Positions 44,431-53,208 of a stretch of 64,000 bases of DNA are shown piece after piece. The stretch is taken from assembly GCF_021010565.1 (NCBI RefSeq), contig NZ_JAJNAY010000002.1:124001-188000 (forward strand), given 5' to 3'. The notes below the pieces were generated by a model, which did not search any database, was not told where the DNA came from, and worked only from the letters and a program-made list of their open reading frames with translations. The position numbers and the translations under genes were made by a program. The DNA comes from Chryseobacterium turcicum (GTDB lineage Bacteria > Bacteroidota > Bacteroidia > Flavobacteriales > Weeksellaceae). Every line of letters starts with the position of its first letter. Within the stretch, counting starts at the first letter, position 1.

Positions 44431-44640
44431 GGTTTTTAATTTAAATTTAATCCTTTATTAACAACAAACTCAATAAACAATTAATATTCAATGAATTACG
44501 CTTTATTCACAAACATAATAAATAGTATAGATTTTGTATTCATTATGTTTTTAAAGAAAAAAAGAGTTGAAATTTGTGTTTGTAAAAGGAAAATTAAGAC
44601 TTGACAGAAGGCTATTCTATATTTGAAAACAGCATCAATT

Positions 44641-44681
44641 GCCAAGAATGCACGAATAAAAAATATTCGTGCATTCGTGGC
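44641..44681. repeat. ATTCGTGCATTCGTGGC hairpin, copy 3
   Basis: GCCAAGAATGCACGAAT (44641-44657) and ATTCGTGCATTCGTGGC (44665-44681), one mismatch, 7-base loop. It lies in the 355-base gap between holB and tetR, which otherwise shows no gene. Confidence 0.85.
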
Positions 44682-44726
44682 CTATAAATTTTCTTAAGAT
44701 TAAAGAATATAATGCGTGAGAATCTT

Positions 44727-45845
44727 CTATGAACTCTTATGAATATATCTTGAAAGTTTGATTCCTAAATCTGTCCATACGATTTTAGGATTGCCATTTC
44801 TAGTAAGATGCAAATCTGCAGTATTAATTTCATCTAAAATACTAATGATATTTGCGCCACTTATAAATTTTGAAAAACCTGCCCAATTGAAACCATTGGC
44901 ATCAATTTTTTTGTAAACCAATTCTTCAGACTGATAATTTTGCAATAAAGCCAATCTGAAAATTTCTGAGGCATAATTGAGAAAATTCTTTTGCTTTTCT
45001 CTGTTCCAGCTTGCAATTTCTTTGGCCCAAATGATAATATTTCTAAGAAATTCCGGCTTCTTTTTTACCATAAATGCATCACGCACCCATTGTACAAACA
45101 GCTTTTCAAACTCAGGATTTTTATTTTGAGAGTTTAAAAACTTTACCGCATCATTCAAATTTCCTTGTGACTGATGTACAACTTCTTTTACCTTTTCATT
45201 TGAAACATCAAATTTACTTTTCAAAAAAGCTTCCAAGTCTTCATCACCTATCCTGGGAACATCAATAAGCTGCGTTCTTGATAAAATTGTTGGCAAAATA
45301 TCGTCACTGCTTTCTGCCGTTAAAAGAATAATGGTCTTTGCTGGTGGTTCTTCCAAAAATTTAAGAAACTTATTGGATGCTGCCGTATTCATTTTATCAG
45401 CTCGCCAAACGATGAGAATTTTTGTACCGCCTTCAAAACTTTTTAGAGCAAATTTTTGATTTTGCTCGTCTATTTCATCTGCAGAAATAAAGAATTGTTT
45501 GTTTTCAGATTCCAAAACAGCAGTCCAGTCATCAAAACTAGCGTAAGGGAAATCGATAATCATTTCTCTGAATTCCTCAAATTTGTTTTTACTTAATGAG
45601 TTTCTGTTATCGGTAAAAACAGGAAAGCTGAAATGTAAATCTAAATGATTAAGGTGCTCTACTTTTGAGGCTGCATACTCGTTTTCTCTATTCAAAATTT
45701 CTTTTGCATACGCTAAAACCAAAGGCATCGTTCCATAACCTTCTTTTCCTATGAAAAGCTGGGCGTGGCTTACTCTGTTTTCGGTGATGCTGTCTTGAAG
45801 AAGTTTTTTAAGATTTTCTTGTCCGGCGATGTTTTCCCAATTCAT
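44727..45845 (-). CDS. holB: DNA polymerase III delta' subunit-like protein
   Basis: 372 residues. Clamp-loader subunit: MNWENIAGQENLKKLLQDSI, the AAA+ fold with SHAQLFIGKEGYG (Walker A lacks the Lys of the GKT/S motif, as is normal for delta'), KILIVWRADKMN as the Walker B region and AASNKFLKFLEEPP as the sensor-1 region. The minus-strand promoter has TATCTTTG at 45850-45857, only 4 bases before the ATG. It functions in the cytoplasm in chromosome replication. Confidence 0.9.
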   Translation of the reverse strand: MNWENIAGQENLKKLLQDSITENRVSHAQLFIGKEGYGTMPLVLAYAKEILNRENEYAASKVEHLNHLDLHFSFPVFTDNRNSLSKNKFEEFREMIIDFPYASFDDWTAVLESENKQFFISADEIDEQNQKFALKSFEGGTKILIVWRADKMNTAASNKFLKFLEEPPAKTIILLTAESSDDILPTILSRTQLIDVPRIGDEDLEAFLKSKFDVSNEKVKEVVHQSQGNLNDAVKFLNSQNKNPEFEKLFVQWVRDAFMVKKKPEFLRNIIIWAKEIASWNREKQKNFLNYASEIFRLALLQNYQSEELVYKKIDANGFNWAGFSKFISGANIISILDEINTADLHLTRNGNPKIVWTDLGIKLSRYIHKSS

Positions 45846-46043
45846 GTTTCAAAGATAAAAGAATTTTGTGGAAAAGAATAAATGGTGAATTATGAATTTA
45901 AAGCCAGATATAGAAAAATTAATAGTAATGCCAATTGACGATGGACAATTCACTATAAAAACCCCTTAACAAAATTTAACCTCAGTAAATTTTTACAATT
46001 CATTAATATTTAAGATATTTGCGCATTATTTTAAAAATCTAGA

Positions 46044-47318
46044 ATGAAAAAAATTTTTGTACTATCATTCATTTCAGTGGGGTACTTCCTTAACGCGCAA
46101 AGTTTGAGCAACTCACCTTATGCAACTTACGGAATTGGTGATGTAAAATATGATAATACGATTGAAACGTCCTCTATGGGAGGAATTTCAACTGCTTTCA
46201 TAAGTGATTTCAGCAGTAATTTTAACTTCGGAAACCCTGCGAATAACAGCAATTTTGAGTTAACAAGCATTAAGCTTGAAGCTACTAACGAGAACAATTA
46301 TTTCAAAACCGACTATAACAATACGAAGTCTACTAAACATTCTACGTATTTATCAAATATTTCCATAGCATTTCCTATTTCTTCGAAAATAAAAATGGGA
46401 TTCCTTTACCAACCTTACAGTTCTAAGAGCTATGAGGTATTGAATTCAGAAACTATTGGAGGTGTAGTACATTCAAATAAATTCGAGGGTAGTGGAACTT
46501 TAAATACTGCTCAATTAGCAGTATCATATAAAGTTAATTCTCAATTTGCTGTAGGAGCAAGAGCTAATTATTATTTTGGGAATCTTTATGACCTAAACGA
46601 ATTTACCACTTCTACCGCAGATTTAATTAATGGTTATGAAACCAAAAACAGTATCAGAAACTTCAACTTTACATTAGGTACAAGTTATCAAAGTATAGAT
46701 ACACGTAATGACCATAAATTGACAATTGGTGCGACGGCTACTTTTGGGAATACCAGTAATATGACTACTAATTATATCAACAGTACCTATTATTACAGTG
46801 ATGTTGATACAAAAGCAGGAGAAACAATTATCGACAATAAAACTAAAAGCTCCAATAATCTTCTTCCGCTTCAAGCTTCGGTCGGTGTAGGATATGGTAG
46901 CGAAAACCACTGGTTCTTATCTGGTCAGATTGATTACAAAAAAGGAGAAGCAATCTCATATTTCGGAAATTCTTTCGATTATAAAGACTCTTACAGAGTT
47001 TCTGCCGGAGGTTGGTATTTACCAAACTACAATAACTTTAGAAGCTATTTTTCAAGAATAGTTTACCGTTATGGTGCTTTCTATGAAAAAGGAAATCTAG
47101 AAATTGCAGGAAGCAACATCAATAAGTTTGGGGTATCTGCAGGAGTAATGTTGCCTTTCAAAACCAGCAGTATCACAAGAATGAGTGGTCTTGAAATTGG
47201 TGTAGAATTAGGAAAAAGAGGAACGCTTAAAAACGATTTGATTAATCAGAATTTTGTTAACCTAAAAGTTGGTTTCAATTTTGCTGACAGATGGTTTAGA
47301 AAACAGCTTTACAATTAA
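46044..47318 (+). CDS. Outer-membrane beta-barrel protein
   Basis: 424 residues, signal peptide ending near GYFLNAQ. The mature protein opens with SNSPYATYGIGDVKYDN and is rich in alternating strands and Tyr/Asn/Ser, typical of flavobacterial beta-barrels of the OmpP1/FadL-like kind; I cannot fix the family. It is the first gene of a three-gene set: lptC follows after 2 bases and anmK after 3 more. This order points to a role at the outer membrane, but no specific function. Confidence 0.75.
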   Translation: MKKIFVLSFISVGYFLNAQSLSNSPYATYGIGDVKYDNTIETSSMGGISTAFISDFSSNFNFGNPANNSNFELTSIKLEATNENNYFKTDYNNTKSTKHSTYLSNISIAFPISSKIKMGFLYQPYSSKSYEVLNSETIGGVVHSNKFEGSGTLNTAQLAVSYKVNSQFAVGARANYYFGNLYDLNEFTTSTADLINGYETKNSIRNFNFTLGTSYQSIDTRNDHKLTIGATATFGNTSNMTTNYINSTYYYSDVDTKAGETIIDNKTKSSNNLLPLQASVGVGYGSENHWFLSGQIDYKKGEAISYFGNSFDYKDSYRVSAGGWYLPNYNNFRSYFSRIVYRYGAFYEKGNLEIAGSNINKFGVSAGVMLPFKTSSITRMSGLEIGVELGKRGTLKNDLINQNFVNLKVGFNFADRWFRKQLYN

Positions 47319-47320
47319 TA

Positions 47321-47917
47321 ATGAATTTTATTTCACATAAAACATTCAAAAATATAGCATACCTTTTTAGTTGTGCTATATTTTTTATATTAACATCCTG
47401 TGAAGAAGACCTCACAAAGCTGAATGGTAGTGAGAATAAAAACTTTCCGTCGCAGATTATCCACAATGCAAAGATTATACAGAGAGATTCTGGCATTATT
47501 ACGCTAAAAGCTACCGCTCCTATTATTGAAAAATACGAGTTGATTGACAGTCAATATACTGTTGCCAAAAAAGGAATGAAAATAGAGTTTTTTGATAAGA
47601 AAAACCCGAAAAAACCTGGTAATATTACTGCTAAATATGCAAAGCTGTACGACTATAAAAAATTCTATGAAGCAAGAGGTGATGTGAAAATCCTTACCAG
47701 TGATGGGCAGAGATTTGCCACGCAAAGTGTTTTTTGGGATCAGAATAAGAAAAGAATCTATACCAGAGATACCGTTTATGCAACAATGGAAGACGGCTCT
47801 ACTCTAGTGCATGCCAATGGAATGACTGCCAAAGATGATTTCTCAGAATATAAATTTTTTAATAATTCTGGAGATCTTGATGTAAGCAAAACCAAAATTG
47901 CTCAACCAAAACCTTAA
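47321..47917 (+). CDS. lptC: LPS export ABC transporter periplasmic protein LptC
   Basis: 198 residues. Signal peptide with a lipobox-like LTSCEED (Cys27). The LptC jellyroll shows LKATAPIIEKYELIDSQYTV and GMKIEFFDKKNPKKPGNITA, then the ARGDVKILTSDGQRFATQ strand that is diagnostic for the family (OstA-like). It takes part in lipopolysaccharide transport from inner to outer membrane. Two bases after the outer-membrane protein gene. Confidence 0.88.
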   Translation: MNFISHKTFKNIAYLFSCAIFFILTSCEEDLTKLNGSENKNFPSQIIHNAKIIQRDSGIITLKATAPIIEKYELIDSQYTVAKKGMKIEFFDKKNPKKPGNITAKYAKLYDYKKFYEARGDVKILTSDGQRFATQSVFWDQNKKRIYTRDTVYATMEDGSTLVHANGMTAKDDFSEYKFFNNSGDLDVSKTKIAQPKP

Positions 47918-47920
47918 TAA

Positions 47921-48970
47921 ATGAAAGTTTATAAAGCAATTGGCTTAATGTCCGGAACCAGTTTAGACGGTTTAGACATTTGTTTCACCAAGTTTTGGAA
48001 AGAAAATTCAAGCTGGAAATTTGAAATTCTTAAAGCTGAAACTATTGCTTACCCCGAGGCTTTAGAAGAACAACTTCGAAATTCTATTCATTTATCTTCA
48101 CAAGATTTATTAGCGTTACATTCAGAATACGGCTTTTATTTAGGTCAAATTACGAATGATTTCATTAAAAAAAATCAACTTACTGATGTAGATTTAATCG
48201 CGTCTCATGGTCACACCGTTTTTCATCAACCCCATCGGAAATTTACGCTTCAGATTGGTGATGGAAGGGCTATAAAAATAAAAACTCAAGTTCCTGTAAT
48301 TTACGATTTCCGGTCTCAAGATGTTTTATTGGGTGGAAATGGAGCACCTTTAGTTCCCATTGGTGATGAACATTTGTTTTCAGATTACGATGCGTGTCTT
48401 AATTTAGGAGGTTTTTCTAATATTTCTTTTAAAATTAATGAAGAAAGAATCGCGTTTGATATTGCTCCTGTCAATATTATATTAAATAAATTAGCGCAGG
48501 AATTTAATCAGAATTATGATGAAAACGGTGATTTAGCGAAAAAAGGAAATATTAATCCTCAATTATTAGAGCAATTGAATTCGTTGGATTTTTATGCACA
48601 GCCTCATCCAAAATCATTAGGAATAGAATGGTGTAACGATACTATTTTCCCATTATTTTCAGGAATTGACAGCTTAGATGTTGTGGCAACTTTTACCGAG
48701 CATGCCGCTGAACAGATTTCTAAAATTTTCAATATTCATCAGTTTAAAAAAGTACTTTTTACAGGAGGTGGAACTTACAACCACTATCTGATTGAAAAAA
48801 TAAAGAGTAAAACTCAAACAGAAATCATTATTCCCGAAAAACAGATTATTGATTTTAAAGAAGCCTTAATCTTTGCTTTTATGGGGGTTCTCAGATTGAA
48901 TAACGAAATTAACGTACTCGCTTCCGCCACAGGAAGTTTGCACAATCACAGCACAGGAATTATTGCATAA
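47921..48970 (+). CDS. anmK: Anhydro-N-acetylmuramic acid kinase AnmK
   Basis: 349 residues. ASKHA-fold sugar kinase that phosphorylates 1,6-anhydro-MurNAc in peptidoglycan recycling. The ATP phosphate site is IGLMSGTSLDGLDIC, with ASHGHTVFHQPHR, VIYDFRSQDVLLGGNGAPLV, NLGGFSNIS and LFTGGGTYNHYLIE conserved. It begins 3 bases after lptC. A terminator follows the stop codon. Confidence 0.95.
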   Translation: MKVYKAIGLMSGTSLDGLDICFTKFWKENSSWKFEILKAETIAYPEALEEQLRNSIHLSSQDLLALHSEYGFYLGQITNDFIKKNQLTDVDLIASHGHTVFHQPHRKFTLQIGDGRAIKIKTQVPVIYDFRSQDVLLGGNGAPLVPIGDEHLFSDYDACLNLGGFSNISFKINEERIAFDIAPVNIILNKLAQEFNQNYDENGDLAKKGNINPQLLEQLNSLDFYAQPHPKSLGIEWCNDTIFPLFSGIDSLDVVATFTEHAAEQISKIFNIHQFKKVLFTGGGTYNHYLIEKIKSKTQTEIIIPEKQIIDFKEALIFAFMGVLRLNNEINVLASATGSLHNHSTGIIA

Positions 48971-48996
48971 AAAAACCTTCATTGCTGAAGGTTTTC
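48969..48996. terminator. Terminator between anmK and the SRPBCC gene
   Basis: AAAACCTTCA-ttgc-TGAAGGTTTT with an A run before and T run after; the genes are convergent. Confidence 0.85.
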
Positions 48997-48999
48997 GTT

Positions 49000-49389
49000 T
49001 TATTTATAAGCTTCGATTTTATCAGTCAAACTATTGATAAAATTCTGAAGCGGTTTCTCAACCATCATTTTGATAAAAGGATTAAATTTTCCTTCAAAAA
49101 GCATCTGTACTTCAGTTTGAGTTTCGTTCAAAGGTTTTAAAGTTGCTGTAAGCGTAAAGTCTAAACTTGAGCTAGCCGATTTCAAAACAGCTTTCTCGTG
49201 AGTAACTTCATCTATTTTAAGAGCGATTTCAGGCATTCCCTGAAGTCCGAATTTGAAGCCATCTTCTCGTGTTTCAAACTTTTGAAGACCATCTGGCATA
49301 AATTCTTTATAATTTTCAGGAGATTTAAGCAACTCAGATAAATCTTTAGATGATTTATTGACAATAATTTTTCGTCCTTCTAAATTCAT
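49000..49389 (-). CDS. SRPBCC-family protein
   Basis: A 129-residue soluble protein with the START/SRPBCC helix-grip layout: an early strand, KDLSELLKSPENYKEFMPDG, a set of beta strands (DFTLTATLKPLNETQTEVQM) and a long C-terminal helix (MMVEKPLQNFINSLTDKIE). Ligand unknown; such proteins bind hydrophobic molecules. Convergent with anmK. Confidence 0.82.
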   Translation of the reverse strand: MNLEGRKIIVNKSSKDLSELLKSPENYKEFMPDGLQKFETREDGFKFGLQGMPEIALKIDEVTHEKAVLKSASSSLDFTLTATLKPLNETQTEVQMLFEGKFNPFIKMMVEKPLQNFINSLTDKIEAYK

Positions 49390-49419
49390 TTTTTTATTTT
49401 TGTATTTAAATTATTACAA

Positions 49420-50031
49420 ATGTATAAAGTTTTTGTGAACGAAAAAAAATTATTGATATCTAAGAACCCGGAAAACTTAGAGAAAGTCTTAAATTACGAA
49501 AGTTTCACAACTTTAGAAATTGCCCTCGACCTTTTGCAGAATACATCGACTTCTGAGCTTAATGTATATGGTGAACAAATTGATGAGATTTGGAAAGAAT
49601 TTAAAAAACTTTTCAGAATCATTGAAGCAGCTGGAGGAATTGTAAATAAGCCAAATGGAGATATACTTTTCATCAGAAGATTAGGAAAATGGGACCTTCC
49701 TAAAGGCAAAATGGAAAAAGGTGAATCTCGTGAAGAATCTGCGATAAGAGAAATTGAGGAAGAAACAAATCTTCAGAATGTAGAACTTAAAGACTTTATC
49801 AACACCACGTATCATATCTATATCGAAAGAAATGGTGACCGTGTTTTGAAACATACCCATTGGTTTGAGATGTTTTTTGACGGTGAAGATACTTCAAAAC
49901 CCCAACTGGAAGAAGGAATTACTGAAGTTGCCTGGAAAAACACCACCCAGATTGAGAATGAGGTTTTTCCAAACACTTTTCAGAATATAAAATTGATTAT
50001 TAATGAATTTTGGGATACAAAATCTAAATAA
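49420..50031 (+). CDS. NUDIX hydrolase
   Basis: 203 residues. The NUDIX box GKMEKGESREESAIREIEEE (G-x5-E-x7-RE-x-x-EE) covers the metal-binding loop. A short N-terminal domain (residues 1-60) precedes it. It hydrolyses a nucleoside diphosphate-linked compound; substrate unknown, though relatives act on diadenosine polyphosphates or NADH. It overlaps the convergent murF by 8 bases. Confidence 0.9.
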   Translation: MYKVFVNEKKLLISKNPENLEKVLNYESFTTLEIALDLLQNTSTSELNVYGEQIDEIWKEFKKLFRIIEAAGGIVNKPNGDILFIRRLGKWDLPKGKMEKGESREESAIREIEEETNLQNVELKDFINTTYHIYIERNGDRVLKHTHWFEMFFDGEDTSKPQLEEGITEVAWKNTTQIENEVFPNTFQNIKLIINEFWDTKSK

Positions 50032-51295
50032 AATCGATTGCTTTTTCTAAAGAAATTCCTCGTGAGGCTTTAAGAAGAATATTTTCTGACTGAATTTTGT
50101 TGTCTTTTAAATATTGAATGAATTCATCTGTACTTTCAAAAGCCGCAGAATTTTTGTTGACGTTTTTAAATTGTTTTCCGACCGTGATAATTTCGTTAAA
50201 ACCTAAGTTTTGAGCTAATCTAAGAATATCCTGATGCTCTTTTTTACTTTCATCGCCCAACTCAAGCATGTCGCCAATAACGATTGTTTTTGAGCCTTCA
50301 AAAGTGATGAAATTATGCAATGAAGCAGACATCGAACTTGGATTAGCATTGTAGGTATCTAAAACCAAAGTAATTGTACCCTTTTTCACAACCTGTGACC
50401 TCATATTAGTGGGAGTATATGATTCTAGGGCCGATTGTATTTCATCGAAATTCAACCCAAAATGAAGCCCAAAACTTGCTGCCGCACATAGATTGGTAAA
50501 ATTATATTCTCCTGTAAGCTTTGATAAGGCTTTTTGATTTTGATACTGTACACCCACAAAATTATTTTCAGAAAAAGCTTCAAAATAATAGTCAGAGTTT
50601 ACTTTTCCAAACGTTATTTTTGATTGATAATCCTGTGTTTTTTCTAATTGAATTAAATCATTTTCGTTAACTAAAATAGTTTGACTGGCATTGATAAGAT
50701 AATTATACAACTCAGATTTACCTTTTATAACGCCTTCAAAACCTCCAAAACCTTCTAAGTGAGCTTTACCGAAGTTGGTGATGTATCCAAAGTTTGGTCT
50801 CGCAATACTACACAATAATTCTATTTCTTTCTGATGATTGGCTCCCATTTCGATAACAGCCATTTCGTGTTCTGGTTTAATCGAAAGTAGAGTTAACGGA
50901 ACACCAATATGATTATTTAAATTTCCGAAAGTATACTGTACATTATATTTTTTTGATAACACAGCATGAATAAGCTCTTTGGTGGTCGTTTTACCATTGC
51001 TTCCGGTAAGACCAATAATAGGGATATTTAATTGATTTCTATGATGTACAGACAATTCCTGCAAAAACTTTAAAGTAGAAGAAACATAAAAAATATTTTT
51101 TTCTATATTTTCAAATTCTTTATTTTCAATAATAACAGCTAGAGCACCTTGATTAATCGCTTTTTCAGCTAAAGTTGCGGCATCAAAATTATCTCCCGAA
51201 AACGCAAAGAAAATATCATTCTTATCTATTTTTCGGCTATCAATCGTTACTTTTTCTGCCTTTAAAAAGATTGGGTAAAACTGTTCTGTATTCAT
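50024..51295 (-). CDS. murF: UDP-N-acetylmuramoyl-tripeptide--D-alanyl-D-alanine ligase MurF
   Basis: 423 residues from ATG 51295. Mur ligase: the N-terminal uridine-binding region with DSRKIDKNDIFFAFSGDNFD, the ATP P-loop GLTGSNGKTTTKELIHAVL, and the central MAVIEMGANHQKEIELLCSI and FGKAHLEGFGG segments, then the C-terminal part with DTYNANPSSMSASL and GDMLELG. It adds D-Ala-D-Ala to the muropeptide in the cytoplasm. Downstream of gldJ, with a terminator between, so it has its own promoter. Confidence 0.95.
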   Translation of the reverse strand: MNTEQFYPIFLKAEKVTIDSRKIDKNDIFFAFSGDNFDAATLAEKAINQGALAVIIENKEFENIEKNIFYVSSTLKFLQELSVHHRNQLNIPIIGLTGSNGKTTTKELIHAVLSKKYNVQYTFGNLNNHIGVPLTLLSIKPEHEMAVIEMGANHQKEIELLCSIARPNFGYITNFGKAHLEGFGGFEGVIKGKSELYNYLINASQTILVNENDLIQLEKTQDYQSKITFGKVNSDYYFEAFSENNFVGVQYQNQKALSKLTGEYNFTNLCAAASFGLHFGLNFDEIQSALESYTPTNMRSQVVKKGTITLVLDTYNANPSSMSASLHNFITFEGSKTIVIGDMLELGDESKKEHQDILRLAQNLGFNEIITVGKQFKNVNKNSAAFESTDEFIQYLKDNKIQSENILLKASRGISLEKAIDFI

Positions 51296-51388
51296 GTGAA
51301 AATATATATTTTTTTCGAAAGTCGTATGCACCATAAAATCGATTTGTATTTTACGATTTTTAAGCTATACGATTTCAAGGTTCAAAAA

Positions 51389-51423
51389 TAAAAAAACCTC
51401 CTGAAAGTACAGGAGGTTTTTTA
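51389..51423 (-). terminator. Terminator after gldJ
   Basis: AAACCTCCTG and CAGGAGGTTT form a 10-bp stem with A and T runs on both sides, 19 bases after the gldJ stop codon. Confidence 0.85.
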
Positions 51424-51441
51424 TAAGTATTTTGATAAATA

Positions 51442-53043
51442 TTATCTTCTTGTTCTAGCTTTTTCGCTTTCTCTAGCATCTTGAGCAACACGGAAACCGA
51501 TCCAACCATAACCAGCTGACTGATTTTTGTATCTTCTCTGTCCCGGATCCAACCAATATGCTGAATCTTGCCAAGAACCACCTTTTACAACTCTAATATC
51601 GTTAGTAATAGCTGTAGTTCTGTCTTTGGTGTCTTTTTGCAGAATAACTCTACCGTTAGTATCTACTACAAATTTCTTAGCAGGAGCATTATACATGTTA
51701 TATGATGAAGCAGAATCGCTTGCGTTTCTATAATCTAATGAAGACTGTTTGTCACCATCCATATAGTTTCTGTAATCTGCAAGAGTTTCTCTTTCGAACT
51801 GACCAGGTAAGTTTTTGTAAACTAATCTTCCGTCTGCCAAAGTATCATATTTCATATTACCTTCTTCTACCATTTTGTAAGTTCCGTCACCGTTTCTTAC
51901 GATAGCTTGAGGCATATTTCCTCTATAATAATTGAAGTCACTACCCGATTCGTCGATGATTGGTCTGTAAACATCTGCAGTCCATTCAGAAACGTTTCCA
52001 AACATACCATAGATACCGATATTGTTTGAAGGGAATTGTCTTACATCTGCCGTTTGAGCAGCACCGTCATTTTTCCAACCAGCAGGACCGGAGTAATCAC
52101 CTCTTCCTTGCTTGAAGTTTTCAAGGATCATTCCTCTATTTTTACCTTTGGTACCTCTAAGAAGGTCTACCTGAGGTTTTTTCTCTAAGTAATTGTTGTA
52201 CTCTCTGTTTTTTTCCATACCCAAAGCAGCAAATTCCCACTCTACTTCAGAAGGAAGTCTGAATTTGGTAACCATCGCTGCATTTGGAGCTCCGTTTGCA
52301 GCTTGAATTCTTTGGTTGGTCGTTTTCATACCAGTCCTTTGATTCAATCTTTGTTGGTTGATGTAACCTTGCATTTCAGGATCATTCGATTTGAATTTAT
52401 CCATATTGAAAGCGGTTCCACCTTGGTTATTAGATTCGTTGATGTACAAATCTTTTGCAATAACACCTGCTTGCATCAAAGCTTTTTCGTTTGCTCTGTC
52501 TGTCAACCATTCGCAATATCTGTTTGCTTGAGTCCAAGAAACTCCTACTACTGGATAATAATCATAGTTTTGATCTCTGAAATAAGTTTCATTTAAATCA
52601 TTTCTAGATAATTTATTATCCCATAACAAAGTATCCGGTAAAGCACCGTTGTAAATTTCTTTATAACTAGGATCACTTGGTGGGAATACATACTTCAACC
52701 ATGTAAGGTATTCGCGGTATTCGTAGTTAGTAATCTCAGTTTCACCGATAAAGAACGAACTTACCTGCATTCTGCGAGGCGAGTTATTCCAATCGTGCAT
52801 TACATCATCTTTCACTAATCCCATTGTAAAAGTTCCCCCTTCGACATATACCATTCCCGGCCAACCTTTTTGCTTCTGTTGCTTTCCTGCAAAGAACCAA
52901 CCCTGTTTTTCGTTTGGTTTCCAACCTGTCTTGCTGACAAATTTTTTAGTACCCCCGCCTCCGGAAGTTCCTGAACCACCACAGCTGGTTAATGCAAGTG
53001 TAGAACTCAATGCTATTAATGAAAACAACTTTAGTTTTTTCAT
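51442..53043 (-). CDS. gldJ: Gliding motility / type IX secretion lipoprotein GldJ
   Basis: 533 residues. Lipoprotein signal with Cys21 (LALTSCGGSG) and a Gly/Ser linker. The fold is the formylglycine-generating-enzyme (sulfatase-modifying factor) type: GMVYVEGGTFTMG, IGETEITNYEYREYL, YPVVGVSWTQANRYCEWL, FRLPSEVEWEFAALG, GMFGNVSEWTADVY and VVKGGSWQDSA. The FGE catalytic cysteines are not evident, as in Gld proteins. The family is shared by GldJ and GldK; length and the divergent porU-porV neighbours favour GldJ. GldJ stabilises the type IX machinery at the outer membrane. Confidence 0.88.
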   Translation of the reverse strand: MKKLKLFSLIALSSTLALTSCGGSGTSGGGGTKKFVSKTGWKPNEKQGWFFAGKQQKQKGWPGMVYVEGGTFTMGLVKDDVMHDWNNSPRRMQVSSFFIGETEITNYEYREYLTWLKYVFPPSDPSYKEIYNGALPDTLLWDNKLSRNDLNETYFRDQNYDYYPVVGVSWTQANRYCEWLTDRANEKALMQAGVIAKDLYINESNNQGGTAFNMDKFKSNDPEMQGYINQQRLNQRTGMKTTNQRIQAANGAPNAAMVTKFRLPSEVEWEFAALGMEKNREYNNYLEKKPQVDLLRGTKGKNRGMILENFKQGRGDYSGPAGWKNDGAAQTADVRQFPSNNIGIYGMFGNVSEWTADVYRPIIDESGSDFNYYRGNMPQAIVRNGDGTYKMVEEGNMKYDTLADGRLVYKNLPGQFERETLADYRNYMDGDKQSSLDYRNASDSASSYNMYNAPAKKFVVDTNGRVILQKDTKDRTTAITNDIRVVKGGSWQDSAYWLDPGQRRYKNQSAGYGWIGFRVAQDARESEKARTRR

Positions 53044-53208
53044 AGTCGATATAAATATTATTCAAAGTACAAAGAAAAAATAAATTATTCAATAAATCAA
53101 ATAAAGATTTGATTTTTTTGAAATATCTTAACAAATTAATTTTATAGTATCACATATTAATTATAAAATTTTCATTTATTTTGTAATTTAGAAATTTCAA
53201 ATATAAAC

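Noticed and set aside
52677..52686. Single ACTTGGTGGG inside gldJ as another regulator site
   Set aside because: Only one copy is present, inside a coding region, with no partner 21 bp away.
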